A DNA stretch of 42,721 bases from positions 1-42,721 of the forward strand of contig JAUYJB010000125.1 of NCBI GenBank assembly GCA_030688605.1, given 5' to 3'. Below, in pieces: positions 18,430 to 26,791 of this stretch. The stretch comes from Hyphomicrobiales bacterium. GTDB taxonomy: Bacteria > Pseudomonadota > Alphaproteobacteria > Rhizobiales > NORP267. The stretch's first letter is position 1, and each line of letters starts with the position of its first letter. The translations under genes and the position numbers were made by a program. A model generated the notes under the pieces. The model was given only the letters and a program-made list of their open reading frames with translations, made no database searches and was not told the DNA's origin.

Positions 18430-20823
18430 TCAATAGGGCTCGGGCAGGGAGGCGTTCCCGGCTGAAATCGTCGTAGAGCCGAGCGTTTTCAAATCGATGA
18501 ACAGCGATACCGTTCGGTTCGGCTTGTCGTCACGGTCGCGGAAATAGTCCTCCGAATAATCGACCCGAACCGTGGCGCAATCGCAGAAATACCCGAGCCC
18601 GACACCGCTTTGCACGCGCGTGCCGCCGGCGAGGTCGTAGCGGAAATGGCCGAACAGGCGCCAATTGCTGGTGAGATCCAGCGACCCACTGGTGAGGACC
18701 TCCTCGCGATCGCTAATGACGCCGGGGGTCGGCGCTTGCATGTGCTTGGAATAGGTCACCGAAGCGAAGACCGGACCGGCGCGGGCCCAACTCTTGAGGT
18801 CGTGGCGGCGAATGTCGAAACTGTCGCGGTCGAGGCGGAACTGAGTCGCCAAGCCGAAACTACTAGCCGGCTCCAGGATGACCGCGCCGACAATGTCGGA
18901 GCTGTCGCCGCCGAGCCCGGTCGTCGGATCGAACGAGTTGGCGCCAGCGAGGTGGAAAGACTGACCCAGCAGCACGGTTCCGTAACCCCAATCGTTGGTC
19001 TGCACGGTGTAGCGCACGCCGACATTGGCGCGGGATCCGCCCTCGGCCCGGTCGAAGCCGGAGAATTTGTCGATGTCGAACAGGATCGTGTCGTCGAAGA
19101 CCAGGCTCTGCGCGTCCTCGTTGGAGATCTGGCTGCGATTCTGCTCGTCGGGGCGGACGATCAACTGCGCGATCGGCTCGATCACCTGGTTGCCCCAGGA
19201 ATGGGTCGAAATGAACGGGAAGCTGTAATTGACGCCGGCCGCCGCCATGCCCCGCGTCACCGTTTCCTGACTCCTGAGGCCGCTGGGCAGGACCGTCGCG
19301 TCGAAGACCTCGTTGACCCAGTAGACATCGCCGCGGAAGTCGAAGAACGGCGTGAATTGCTGGCCGTGGCTGTCGGTGAAAGTGCGCCGCCATTCGACGT
19401 CGGCGATGATCCGGCTGGCATCCGCGCCGACGTCCCGGGTGAGACTGTAGGCATGCAGGTTGAAGCCGAGTTCGCCACCCATCACCGACTGGTCGAACAG
19501 GTAGTTATAGTCCAGCACCGGATGAACCAGCGGCTGGTCCGGCGGCGGCAACGGCACGCCGCCGACGAGAAATGCGGTGTCGGTGGCCGGATCGATCGGT
19601 GTGCCGAAGGGCAGGATGCCGGCCGGGTCGGTGAAGGTCGCCGGGCTCGCGTAATTCCTCAGATGCATCGCCCTGAGATCGAAGTGGTTGCGGTCGCTCA
19701 AGCCGGTGAGGAAGAGTTCCGACACCTGCTCGGTATCCGAATCCAGGTCGTAGACGCGCAGGAACGTATCGTCCGAGACTGCGGTGATGTCCCATCCCGT
19801 GGTCCAGAACTCGTTGATCCGAAAGGCGCCGGCGCTCTGCACCGAGCCGCGCAAGCGCTCGTTGCCGGGCGCCGGCAGCGCGTCCGGATCGAGCTGACTG
19901 ATGCCGGCGGCGCGAATGTAGTAGCTGCCGCTGATCAGCCGCTGGCGCCACTCCGCCTTGGCCAGAACGCCTTGCTTGCTGGTCACCCGCGGGCTGAAGG
20001 TCAGGTCGTAATCCGGCGCTAGGGCCCAGAAATAGGGCACCTCGACGCTTGCGCCGAGCTGCGAGGAGACGCGCAACCGCGGCGTCAGAAATCCGGACTT
20101 GCGCTTCACCGAAGGGTCCGGATGGCTGAAATGAGGCAGATAGGCGATCGGCACGCCCGCGAACTCGAAGGTGACGTCGTCATATTCGATGACTTTTTCG
20201 GCTTGGTTGTGCACGATCTTGACCGCCTTGATCTGCCAGATCGGTGCCTTTTCCGGCGTCTCGGGGTTGATCTTGCAGGCGGTGTAGACGGCCCGATTGA
20301 AGATGATCAGATTGCCTTCCCGGCGTTGCGCCGTGGCGGCGGCAATGCGCGCATTTTCCGGCGTCAGCACCGACAGGGAGCGCACGAAGCCTTCGCGGAA
20401 ATCGCCGGTTAGGGTGAGACTTTCGCCGAACAGCACGTTGCCGTCCGGCTCCCTGAGGCGGACGTTGCCCAGTGCCGTCACCGTATCGTGGCGTTTGTCG
20501 TAGATGACGCGGTCGGCGGTCAGCGCGTAGTCGGCGTAGTAAATCTCGACATTGCCGGAAGCGGTGACCTGATCGAGGTCGTAGTCGTAAATCATCTCGT
20601 CGGCTTGGACGAGCAGGGGAATGCCGGTCTTGGCATCGGGAAGCTGGAGAAAGCCAGGCCCCTGAGCCGGCACGGGCGGCGCTGCCGCCAGGCACAGCAG
20701 GGCTGCAAACGCCAAAAGGCGGCCGACCCGCGAACACACCCGCGCCGCCACCTCTCGGCCGGAGTACACAACTCTACGCCGCCGAAGCGTGTGATCTGCC
20801 GCGCCGGCTCGAGCTAGCCGCAT
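18430..20823 (-). CDS. lptD: LPS-assembly protein LptD
   Basis: LptD is the outer-membrane barrel that, with LptE, inserts lipopolysaccharide into the outer leaflet. The 797-residue product has a long basic N-terminus and signal peptide (LLAFAALLCLAAAPPVPA). A periplasmic LptA-like jellyroll follows (ADEMIYDYDLDQVTASGNVEI to about residue 230), then a 26-strand-type barrel with PHFSHPDPSVKRKSGFL at its beginning and SLFIDLKTLGS near its end. Mature cysteines are few: one in YTACKI and a CDC pair near the C-terminus. The ATG at 20823 has a GGGGAG site 5 nt upstream. It is transcribed after lptF-lptG and before surA. Confidence 0.95.
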   Translation of the reverse strand: MRLARAGAADHTLRRRRVVYSGREVAARVCSRVGRLLAFAALLCLAAAPPVPAQGPGFLQLPDAKTGIPLLVQADEMIYDYDLDQVTASGNVEIYYADYALTADRVIYDKRHDTVTALGNVRLREPDGNVLFGESLTLTGDFREGFVRSLSVLTPENARIAAATAQRREGNLIIFNRAVYTACKINPETPEKAPIWQIKAVKIVHNQAEKVIEYDDVTFEFAGVPIAYLPHFSHPDPSVKRKSGFLTPRLRVSSQLGASVEVPYFWALAPDYDLTFSPRVTSKQGVLAKAEWRQRLISGSYYIRAAGISQLDPDALPAPGNERLRGSVQSAGAFRINEFWTTGWDITAVSDDTFLRVYDLDSDTEQVSELFLTGLSDRNHFDLRAMHLRNYASPATFTDPAGILPFGTPIDPATDTAFLVGGVPLPPPDQPLVHPVLDYNYLFDQSVMGGELGFNLHAYSLTRDVGADASRIIADVEWRRTFTDSHGQQFTPFFDFRGDVYWVNEVFDATVLPSGLRSQETVTRGMAAAGVNYSFPFISTHSWGNQVIEPIAQLIVRPDEQNRSQISNEDAQSLVFDDTILFDIDKFSGFDRAEGGSRANVGVRYTVQTNDWGYGTVLLGQSFHLAGANSFDPTTGLGGDSSDIVGAVILEPASSFGLATQFRLDRDSFDIRRHDLKSWARAGPVFASVTYSKHMQAPTPGVISDREEVLTSGSLDLTSNWRLFGHFRYDLAGGTRVQSGVGLGYFCDCATVRVDYSEDYFRDRDDKPNRTVSLFIDLKTLGSTTISAGNASLPEPY

Positions 20824-20860
20824 ACCATCTCCCCATGCCGGGGCCACAATAAGAGCATTA

Positions 20861-20888
20861 CCCGGTCAAATCGACCCCACATAACCGG
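20861..20888 (-). repeat. Dispersed intergenic palindrome, family 1 copy E
   Basis: The ends ccggt/accgg form a short inverted repeat. On the minus strand it contains GGTTAT and ends ATTTGACCGGG, both identical to the element beside radA. It lies between lptG and lptD. Confidence 0.5.
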
Positions 20889-20896
20889 ACAATCCC

Positions 20897-21997
20897 TCAT
20901 CCATCCTCTTGGTAAAGTAAGACAGTAAGTCCTGCAAGCGTAACAACAATTACCGGCATCCAAGCCGCCGCCGCCGGGGCTATCAGGCCCGAGGATCCGA
21001 GGTCGCTCATCAACTTTGTCAGAACGAAGAACAGGAAACCCGCGGCGATTCCGATCAGCACTCTACGGCCGATTCCGCCGAACCGAAAGGAGCGCAGCGA
21101 AACCGTCGCCGCGATCATCACCATGGCGACCAGAACGAACGGCCGCGAAACCAATAAATGCCATTGCTGGCGATAGGGTTCGGTCGCCACACCCGCCCGT
21201 CCGGCATGGTCGATGAAGGCCGGCAGATCCCAGAAGGAAATCGCCTTCGGGTCGGTGATGGTCTGCTCGATCTGGGAGCGGGTCAGATAGGTGGAAACCA
21301 AGTAGTTCTGGTAAAATTGCGGTTCGCCCTGCGACGATAAGACCCAGGCGTCGCGGAGTTCCCAGTAGCCCTCTTGGAGCGTCGCCGACTTCGCCTCGAC
21401 CCTTTCGACGAATTTTCGCTGCGGGTCGAACGCATAGACCGTGATTTCCTCAAGCACGACTCCCCTTTCCAAGCTGCGATTCGCATGGACCACGCTCTGT
21501 CCATCGGCGCCTTCCTGGCGCAGCCATACGCCGGACTGATTGGCGCGCAAAACCAGGGATTGGGACGGCCCGAAGGCAACCGCCTCGAGTTCTGCCTGTT
21601 CCTCGCTCAAATAGGTCGAAAACGGGTTGTAGAGGGCGACCGCCAAAATGCCGATGAGCAAGGTCAGGATGATGGCAGGCGTCAGGAAATGCCACACCGA
21701 CATGCCGATGGCGCGGGCTACTATCAGCTCGTTGCGGCGGCTGAGGTTCAACAGCGCCATCATGGTGCCGATCAGCACCGCGAATGGCAGGACCTGCTCG
21801 CTCAGGGCCGGGGTCCGGTAGGCCGACATCAGCAGCAGCACATCGAGCCCGACATCGTCGTGACTGCTGGCCCGGCGCAGCATTTCCACCACATCGATGA
21901 GAAAGATCAACCCGGCACAGCTGCAAAAGACGCCGATGATGGCGGCCAGCATGCGGCGCGAGACATAGCGGGAAATGGCCCCGGGCGCGGCGATCAT
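20897..21997 (-). CDS. lptG: LPS export ABC transporter permease LptG
   Basis: LptG is one of the two inner-membrane permeases of the LptB2FG transporter that extracts LPS for export. The 366-residue product has N-terminal membrane segments (MLAAIIGVFCSCAGLIFLID), the permease motif RNELIVARAIGMSVWHFL, a periplasmic jellyroll-like domain (about residues 140-250), and C-terminal membrane segments (FVLVAMVMIAATVS, VLIGIAAGFLFFVLTKLM). The ATG at 21997 overlaps the lptF stop in ATGA. The frame is open further upstream only within lptF. Confidence 0.94.
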   Translation of the reverse strand: MIAAPGAISRYVSRRMLAAIIGVFCSCAGLIFLIDVVEMLRRASSHDDVGLDVLLLMSAYRTPALSEQVLPFAVLIGTMMALLNLSRRNELIVARAIGMSVWHFLTPAIILTLLIGILAVALYNPFSTYLSEEQAELEAVAFGPSQSLVLRANQSGVWLRQEGADGQSVVHANRSLERGVVLEEITVYAFDPQRKFVERVEAKSATLQEGYWELRDAWVLSSQGEPQFYQNYLVSTYLTRSQIEQTITDPKAISFWDLPAFIDHAGRAGVATEPYRQQWHLLVSRPFVLVAMVMIAATVSLRSFRFGGIGRRVLIGIAAGFLFFVLTKLMSDLGSSGLIAPAAAAWMPVIVVTLAGLTVLLYQEDG

Positions 21998-23190
21998 GAC
22001 CGTGCCCAGATCCGGCCGGCCCGCACCGCGCGCTCGCCCACCCAGGCGGCGGCAAAAGCGGCAGAGTCGGCGAGCGCACTGGCGTGGCGGCGGCGAAATT
22101 TGCCGAATGCCATCGGTACGGCAAGGGCGATGACGGAAAGCGGTACGCCGTAGACAAAGGGGACCGCCCAGCCATGCTTTTGCGCCAGATTCCGCGCGCT
22201 GATGATGAGCATGATACTGGCCGCAGCGGCGCAAATCGCGACTGCGGTGCCAAAGCCGCGGCCCTCGCGCGTGGTGCGGGCGAAGCCGACATTGGCGATC
22301 GCCACGAAGACCAGAAGGATCGGCAGGAGGGGGCTTGATAGGCGCTCGTGAAGCTCGGCCCGAAAACGGCCCGGATAGGCCTTGAAATAGGGATCATCCG
22401 GGGCCGGATTGAACAGGAAGGCCGTCGATCGCTCGCGCGGCTTGTACAGCACGTCTCGGTTGGAGTCAGACAGTTTCGCGACGTCGATCAGATAGCGGTC
22501 GAAAACCACGATCTGGGTGCGCTCGACGCGGTCGACCTGCTGGCGCTGCACGCTGCCCTGCTCCATGACCAGGTAGGTGCCGGCGTCACTGCGGACGATC
22601 CGGCTCCGCTCGGCGATATAGGTGATATGCTCCTCTGGATCGCGCTGGTCGTCGACCAAGAGGCCGAGCAGGTCGCCTTGCGGCGTGCGGGCGCCGATGT
22701 GAAAGGTGATGCCCCGTTCGGGCGTCGAGAACCTTCCCGGCTGGATCACGTTGGAGATCAGGTCGGCGCGCACCCCCGTGATCACCACCCGCAGAACGGA
22801 AAGGCTCCTTGGCATCAAAGCGACGTTGATCACTCCGACCGCTACGGCGACCGTCGCGGCGAGGACAAGATACGGCGCGATGATCTGCCAGCGCGAGGCG
22901 CCGGCCGCGCTCAGCACCAACAGCTCGCTATCCGAATTGAGGCGATTGAGCGTGTACAGAGTGGCGACGAACAGGGCCACCGGGGCGATCACGTTGACAA
23001 AGGCGGGCAGCACCAGAACCGTCATCATCAGGAAGGTCTTGAACGACTGCCCCTGCGCCGTGATCACGTCGAACTCGCGCAGTACCTGGGTCAGCCAGAC
23101 AATCGCGATCAATGTAACGAGGCACAACAGAAACGCCTGAAACAACTGGCGAAAAATGTAGCGGCCGATCAAGCTCATCAGTTTTGCCAT
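21994..23190 (-). CDS. lptF: LPS export ABC transporter permease LptF
   Basis: LptF pairs with LptG in the LPS-extracting ABC transporter. The 398-residue product has N-terminal segments (LFQAFLLCLVTLIAIVWLTQ), the NSDSELLVLSAAGASRWQI coupling-helix region typical of the family, and a periplasmic domain. The C-terminal membrane segments include LLPILLVFVAIANVG and AVAICAAAASIMLIIS. I chose the ATG at 23190 (MAKLMSLIGRYIFRQL). An ATG five codons later is possible. Upstream extension would only add low-quality sequence. It is the first gene of the lptF-lptG-lptD-surA-pdxA-rsmA run and is divergent to pepA. Confidence 0.94.
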   Translation of the reverse strand: MAKLMSLIGRYIFRQLFQAFLLCLVTLIAIVWLTQVLREFDVITAQGQSFKTFLMMTVLVLPAFVNVIAPVALFVATLYTLNRLNSDSELLVLSAAGASRWQIIAPYLVLAATVAVAVGVINVALMPRSLSVLRVVITGVRADLISNVIQPGRFSTPERGITFHIGARTPQGDLLGLLVDDQRDPEEHITYIAERSRIVRSDAGTYLVMEQGSVQRQQVDRVERTQIVVFDRYLIDVAKLSDSNRDVLYKPRERSTAFLFNPAPDDPYFKAYPGRFRAELHERLSSPLLPILLVFVAIANVGFARTTREGRGFGTAVAICAAAASIMLIISARNLAQKHGWAVPFVYGVPLSVIALAVPMAFGKFRRRHASALADSAAFAAAWVGERAVRAGRIWARS

Positions 23191-23450
23191 GGTCCACGCA
23201 ACTGCACCCCGGCGCCAACGCCCCCGGACCGCCGCGGCCGGGATGCACCAGGACTGTTCGTAAATCCCTCTGCCCGCAGGCAATGTGGTCCCCATTGATG
23301 GCAGAATTTCGACCCAAAATCTGAATTTTTTCCAAGCATTAATCGTCCCCGGCGCGCGTCCGCCCCCTTGCGCGGGCGCCGATGTTGTGCCACAGCCGAT
23401 CGCCGAAGCTTGCATGGATCCACAACGAACTTCCGTTTCAAAGGACCCGC

Positions 23451-24971
23451 ATGGCCAGGTTTCCCGCAATCGCCTTTTCCAAGATCGCCGTGCCGAAGGC
23501 CGGCACGCTGGTGATTACCGCCGGCGAAGGCGGTGCGCTGGGCCGCTTCGGTGCCCAAGTCGACGAGGCGGCCGGAGGCGCCGTTTCTCGCGCCATCAAG
23601 GCGGCGGGCTTCAAGGGCAAGTCGGGGGCGGCCCTTGATGTCTGGGCGCCGGGCGAGCTGGGGCTTGCGCGGATCAGCGTCATCGGCGTCGGCAAGGCCG
23701 AGGACATGGAAGCCGGCGATTGGCTCAAGCTCGGCGGACAGATCATGGCCCGCCTGCAGGCCGGCGCCGGCGACGGCGCGACGGTGGTTCTCGAGGCGCC
23801 AGGCGCCAGCGAGGAGGCGGTCGCCGCCGAGAAGGCCGCCGACGCCGTCCTCGGCCTGAAGCTGCGGAGCTACAAGTTCGACAAATACAAGACGCGCAAG
23901 GGGAACGACGAAGAGGCGGAAGCGGAAGGCAAGGTCTCCAAGGTGACGTTCGGCGTCGCCGCCCCGTCGGTGGTCCAGACAGCCTTCGCCAGCCGCGACA
24001 AGGTCGCGTCGGGTGTCCTGCTTGCCCGCGACCTCGTCAACGAACCGGCAAATTCCCTGGGGCCCGTGGAGTTCGCCAAGAAGGCTCAAGACCTGTCCAA
24101 GCTTGGGGTCGACATCGACGTGCTGGGCGGGAAGGAGCTGAAGCGGCTCAAGATGAACGCGCTTCTCGCCGTCGCCCAGGGCAGCGCCCGGCCGCCGCGC
24201 GTCGTCGTCATGCGCTGGAACGGGGCCAAGGACAAGGCTGCCGCACCGGTTGCCTTTGTCGGCAAGGGGGTGGTCTTCGACACCGGCGGCATATCGATCA
24301 AGCCGGCCCTGCACATGGAGGACATGAAGGGCGACATGGGGGGAGCTGCCGCCGTCGTCGGCCTGATGCACGCGCTTGCCGCCCGCAAGGCCAGGGTCAA
24401 CGCGGTCGGCGTCATCGGCGTGGTGGAAAACATGCCCGACGGCAAGGCGCAGCGCCCGGGCGACATCGTCCGCTCCATGTCCGGCCAGACCATCGAGGTG
24501 ATCAACACCGACGCGGAGGGCCGGCTCGTTCTCGCCGACGCGCTATGGTACGCGCAGCAGAAGTTCAAGCCGAAATTCATGATCGATCTGGCAACGCTCA
24601 CCGGTGCGGTCCTGGTCGCGCTCGGCCAGCACCATGCCGGGCTGTTCGCCAACAATGACGAGCTTGCCGAACGGCTCGTCGCCGCCGGCGAAGCGACAGG
24701 CGAGAAGGTGTGGCGGCTGCCCCTGGGCAAGGAATACGACAAGCAGATTGATTCCAAGAACGCCGACATGAAGAACGCCGCCGGACGCCATGGCGGGGCC
24801 ATCACCGCGGCGCAGTTCCTGAAACGCTTCGTCGACGACGTGCCATGGGCGCATCTAGACGTCGCCGGCACCGCCATGGGCTCGCCCGCAAGCGAGGTCA
24901 ACCAGAGCTGGGGCTCGGGCTTTGGCGTGCGCCTGCTCGACCGGCTGGTGGCCGACCATTACGAGGAATGA
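23451..24971 (+). CDS. pepA: Leucyl aminopeptidase
   Basis: This is a two-metal M17 aminopeptidase that releases N-terminal residues from peptides in the cytoplasm. The 506-residue product has a variable N-domain and then the catalytic domain. The latter has [18 protein letters not shown] (metal-binding Lys/Asp), MKGDMGGAA, the M17 signature [12 protein letters not shown], and [14 protein letters not shown]. The ATG at 23451 is preceded by AAAGGA at a good distance. The next gene, holC, overlaps its stop in ATGA. In some bacteria PepA also binds DNA at recombination sites; nothing here tests that. Confidence 0.96.
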   Translation: MARFPAIAFSKIAVPKAGTLVITAGEGGALGRFGAQVDEAAGGAVSRAIKAAGFKGKSGAALDVWAPGELGLARISVIGVGKAEDMEAGDWLKLGGQIMARLQAGAGDGATVVLEAPGASEEAVAAEKAADAVLGLKLRSYKFDKYKTRKGNDEEAEAEGKVSKVTFGVAAPSVVQTAFASRDKVASGVLLARDLVNEPANSLGPVEFAKKAQDLSKLGVDIDVLGGKELKRLKMNALLAVAQGSARPPRVVVMRWNGAKDKAAAPVAFVGKGVVFDTGGISIKPALHMEDMKGDMGGAAAVVGLMHALAARKARVNAVGVIGVVENMPDGKAQRPGDIVRSMSGQTIEVINTDAEGRLVLADALWYAQQKFKPKFMIDLATLTGAVLVALGQHHAGLFANNDELAERLVAAGEATGEKVWRLPLGKEYDKQIDSKNADMKNAAGRHGGAITAAQFLKRFVDDVPWAHLDVAGTAMGSPASEVNQSWGSGFGVRLLDRLVADHYEE

Positions 24972-25417
24972 CCGAGGTCCTGTTCTACCATCTGGAACGC
25001 CAGCCGCTGGAGCGGGTGCTGCCGCTATTGTTGGAAAAGAGCCTTGCGCGTGGCTGGCGCGCGGTGGTGCAGGCGGGTTCGGAAGAGCGTGTGGCGGCGC
25101 TGGACGCCGCGCTCTGGACCTATCGCGAGGATTCCTTCCTGCCCCACGGCAGCGCCGGCGACGGCGCCGCCGACATGCAGCCGGTCTTCCTGACCTCGGG
25201 CGCCGACAATCCCAACAAGGCCGAAATACGCTTCCTGGTCGACGGCGCGGAAGCTTCCGACACGGCCGGCTATGCGCGGCTCGTCTATCTCTTCGACGGG
25301 CGCGACGAGACGGCGCTGGCGTCGGCCCGCGGCGCCTGGAAAGCGATGCAGGCGCAAGGCCATGACGTCACCTACTGGCAGCAAGACGAGGCCGGCCGCT
25401 GGGTCAAGAAGGCCTGA
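24968..25417 (+). CDS. holC: DNA polymerase III chi subunit
   Basis: Chi links the clamp loader to single-strand binding protein during replication. The 149-residue product has the family start [20 protein letters not shown], then [12 protein letters not shown] and [22 protein letters not shown], then [10 protein letters not shown]. Length is standard. The ATGA overlap with pepA is the common arrangement. Its TGA stop sits at the outer edge of a dispersed palindrome. Confidence 0.95.
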   Translation: MTEVLFYHLERQPLERVLPLLLEKSLARGWRAVVQAGSEERVAALDAALWTYREDSFLPHGSAGDGAADMQPVFLTSGADNPNKAEIRFLVDGAEASDTAGYARLVYLFDGRDETALASARGAWKAMQAQGHDVTYWQQDEAGRWVKKA

Positions 25418-25465
25418 GCCTGTTTTGCAAAAGTGGGAGCCGGTTTTGCGAGAAGAACAGGATCC
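25415..25465 (+). repeat. Hyphomicrobiales-type intergenic palindrome, family 2 copy G
   Basis: The stem cctgtt/aacagg (25419-25424 and 25456-25461) flanks AAAAGTGGGAGCCGGTTTTG. Its sequence closely follows the reverse complement of the element at 15365-15417, and the holC stop lies in its edge. Confidence 0.7.
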
Positions 25466-25484
25466 AATCGAGCCGGAGGCCCCG

Positions 25485-25958
25485 TCAGCGGCACAGGCGG
25501 CGTGGTCCGTTAAACGGCTGAAACGTGCCGTCCGCCGGGTCGAAGGAGCGGAATTTGGCGTCGCAATAATCGTACCATTCCGGCGTCCATGGCTCCGGCG
25601 CGTCCCCATAGACGGCGCCGCTTCCCATGCAACGGTCAAAGGCGTAATTGTAGGCGTCGTTCCATTTGGCCGAATGTACTGCGGCTCCCGCGACGGTGCC
25701 GATGGCGCCGCCGATGAGCGCACCCGGTCCGATGCCCCTCGAGCCCCTGGAAATGCCGCCGATTACCGCGCCGACGCCGGCACCGCCGATCGTCCCGCCG
25801 ACCACCTCCGCGGGCGGCGCGACGGAGTTGGCGTATCGGGCGGCGTAATCCTTGCAATACGCCGAGGAGGCCGCGAAGGCGGCGTCCGAGGTCAGCATCG
25901 CCACGCCGGCGGCGGCGCCGACCAGAGCGACGGTCTTGAGTTTCGCGAGAAGTGCCAT
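25485..25958 (-). CDS. Exported glycine-zipper protein with BA14K-like C-terminus
   Basis: This 157-residue protein has a predicted signal peptide (LLAKLKTVALVGAAAGVAML, ending near DAAFA). A glycine-zipper stretch follows (GGTIGGAGVGAVIGG, then PGALIGGAIGTVAGAAV at about residues 55-95). The Cys-containing C-terminus, WYDYCDAKFRSFDPADGTF, resembles the BA14K domain found in Hyphomicrobiales surface proteins. The ATG at 25958 is preceded by GAGGA. An in-frame start at 26012 would put 18 charged residues before the signal. It is probably periplasmic or membrane-associated; no function is known from the sequence. It is transcribed toward holC and away from the cytochrome c' gene. Confidence 0.8.
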   Translation of the reverse strand: MALLAKLKTVALVGAAAGVAMLTSDAAFAASSAYCKDYAARYANSVAPPAEVVGGTIGGAGVGAVIGGISRGSRGIGPGALIGGAIGTVAGAAVHSAKWNDAYNYAFDRCMGSGAVYGDAPEPWTPEWYDYCDAKFRSFDPADGTFQPFNGPRRLCR

Positions 25959-26308
25959 GCCGGTCCTCGTTTCTTCTTCGCCTCCAAAACGAAGGCATTC
26001 ATCCGCGTGCAAGCAGGCGCGCGCATCCTTCTGTAATATAAGCCCTTATTGGCCGCGCGCCGAGGGGTCGTTCGCCGCAAACCGGCGAGAAGGTTAGAGC
26101 TTGGTGGTCTTTTGATGGTGCATCCGACCGACATTGTTCATGTTTCCGTGACGCGTCGGGAAAGGGCGGTCCGGTAACAATAGAGTGAACTGCGACCATC
26201 TAGACACGTGAATGGGCCTTGTTCATTGTTCGCCGGCCCGTGCCTGCCCGGCAGCTCGAAAGCACGCGGGCGTGCGCTGACCATCAGTTACGTTTCGGAG
26301 GAATTTGT
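25959..26308. other. Divergent intergenic region without a recognised gene
   Basis: These 350 bases separate the BA14K-like gene from the cytochrome c' gene. On the minus strand a TATATT-like -10 lies near 26034-26039 but lacks a good -35. On the plus strand CGGAGGA just before 26309 is the cytochrome ribosome site. I saw no ORF with homology, no clear hairpin and no known RNA. Confidence 0.5.
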
Positions 26309-26770
26309 ATGACAAGAAATCCCGTTATATCCGTCACTTGTGCCGTTTTGTTGGGAGGCAGCGCGCTTGTGTTTTCGGCCGGTGTTCATGCCGACGAAAT
26401 CGCCCAGCGCAAAGTGGCGATGCAAAACAACAACAATGCGGCGAAGACGCTCACCGCCATGTTCAAGGGCGAGACCGCCTTTGACGGCAAGGCCGTGGCC
26501 TTTGCCGGTTATACGATCGCCAACGATTTTGCAGCGGCGCGCACGCTGTTTCCGGAAGGCAGCGTGAGGGATGACAGCCGCGCCAAGCCGGAGATCTGGC
26601 AGGACATGGAAGGCTTCATCGCCGCGCTGGAAAACGCCGACGCCGCCGCCAAGGCCGTCGCCGCGACCGGCGAGGCCAATGACGAAGCCGCCTTCAAAGA
26701 GGCTTTCGGCGGGCTCGGCAAAGCCTGCGGTGACTGCCACGAGAAATTCCGCGCGCCGAGGAACAACTAG
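26309..26770 (+). CDS. Cytochrome c' family protein
   Basis: This is a periplasmic four-helix monoheme cytochrome; relatives bind NO or serve in electron transfer. The 153-residue product has a signal peptide (PVISVTCAVLLGGSALVFSA, cleavage near GVHA/DE), helical repeats, and the C-terminal heme motif CGDCH (CxxCH) near residue 142, as is normal for cytochrome c'. The ATG at 26309 has a strong CGGAGGA site 8 nt upstream. A diheme cytochrome gene starts 21 nt after its stop, so both are probably on one transcript. Confidence 0.88.
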   Translation: MTRNPVISVTCAVLLGGSALVFSAGVHADEIAQRKVAMQNNNNAAKTLTAMFKGETAFDGKAVAFAGYTIANDFAAARTLFPEGSVRDDSRAKPEIWQDMEGFIAALENADAAAKAVAATGEANDEAAFKEAFGGLGKACGDCHEKFRAPRNN

Positions 26771-26791
26771 GCCCTTTCAGCCAAAATCGCC

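Noticed and set aside
18610-20022. 470-codon plus-strand frame inside lptD
   Set aside because: Shadow of lptD with no domain signal.
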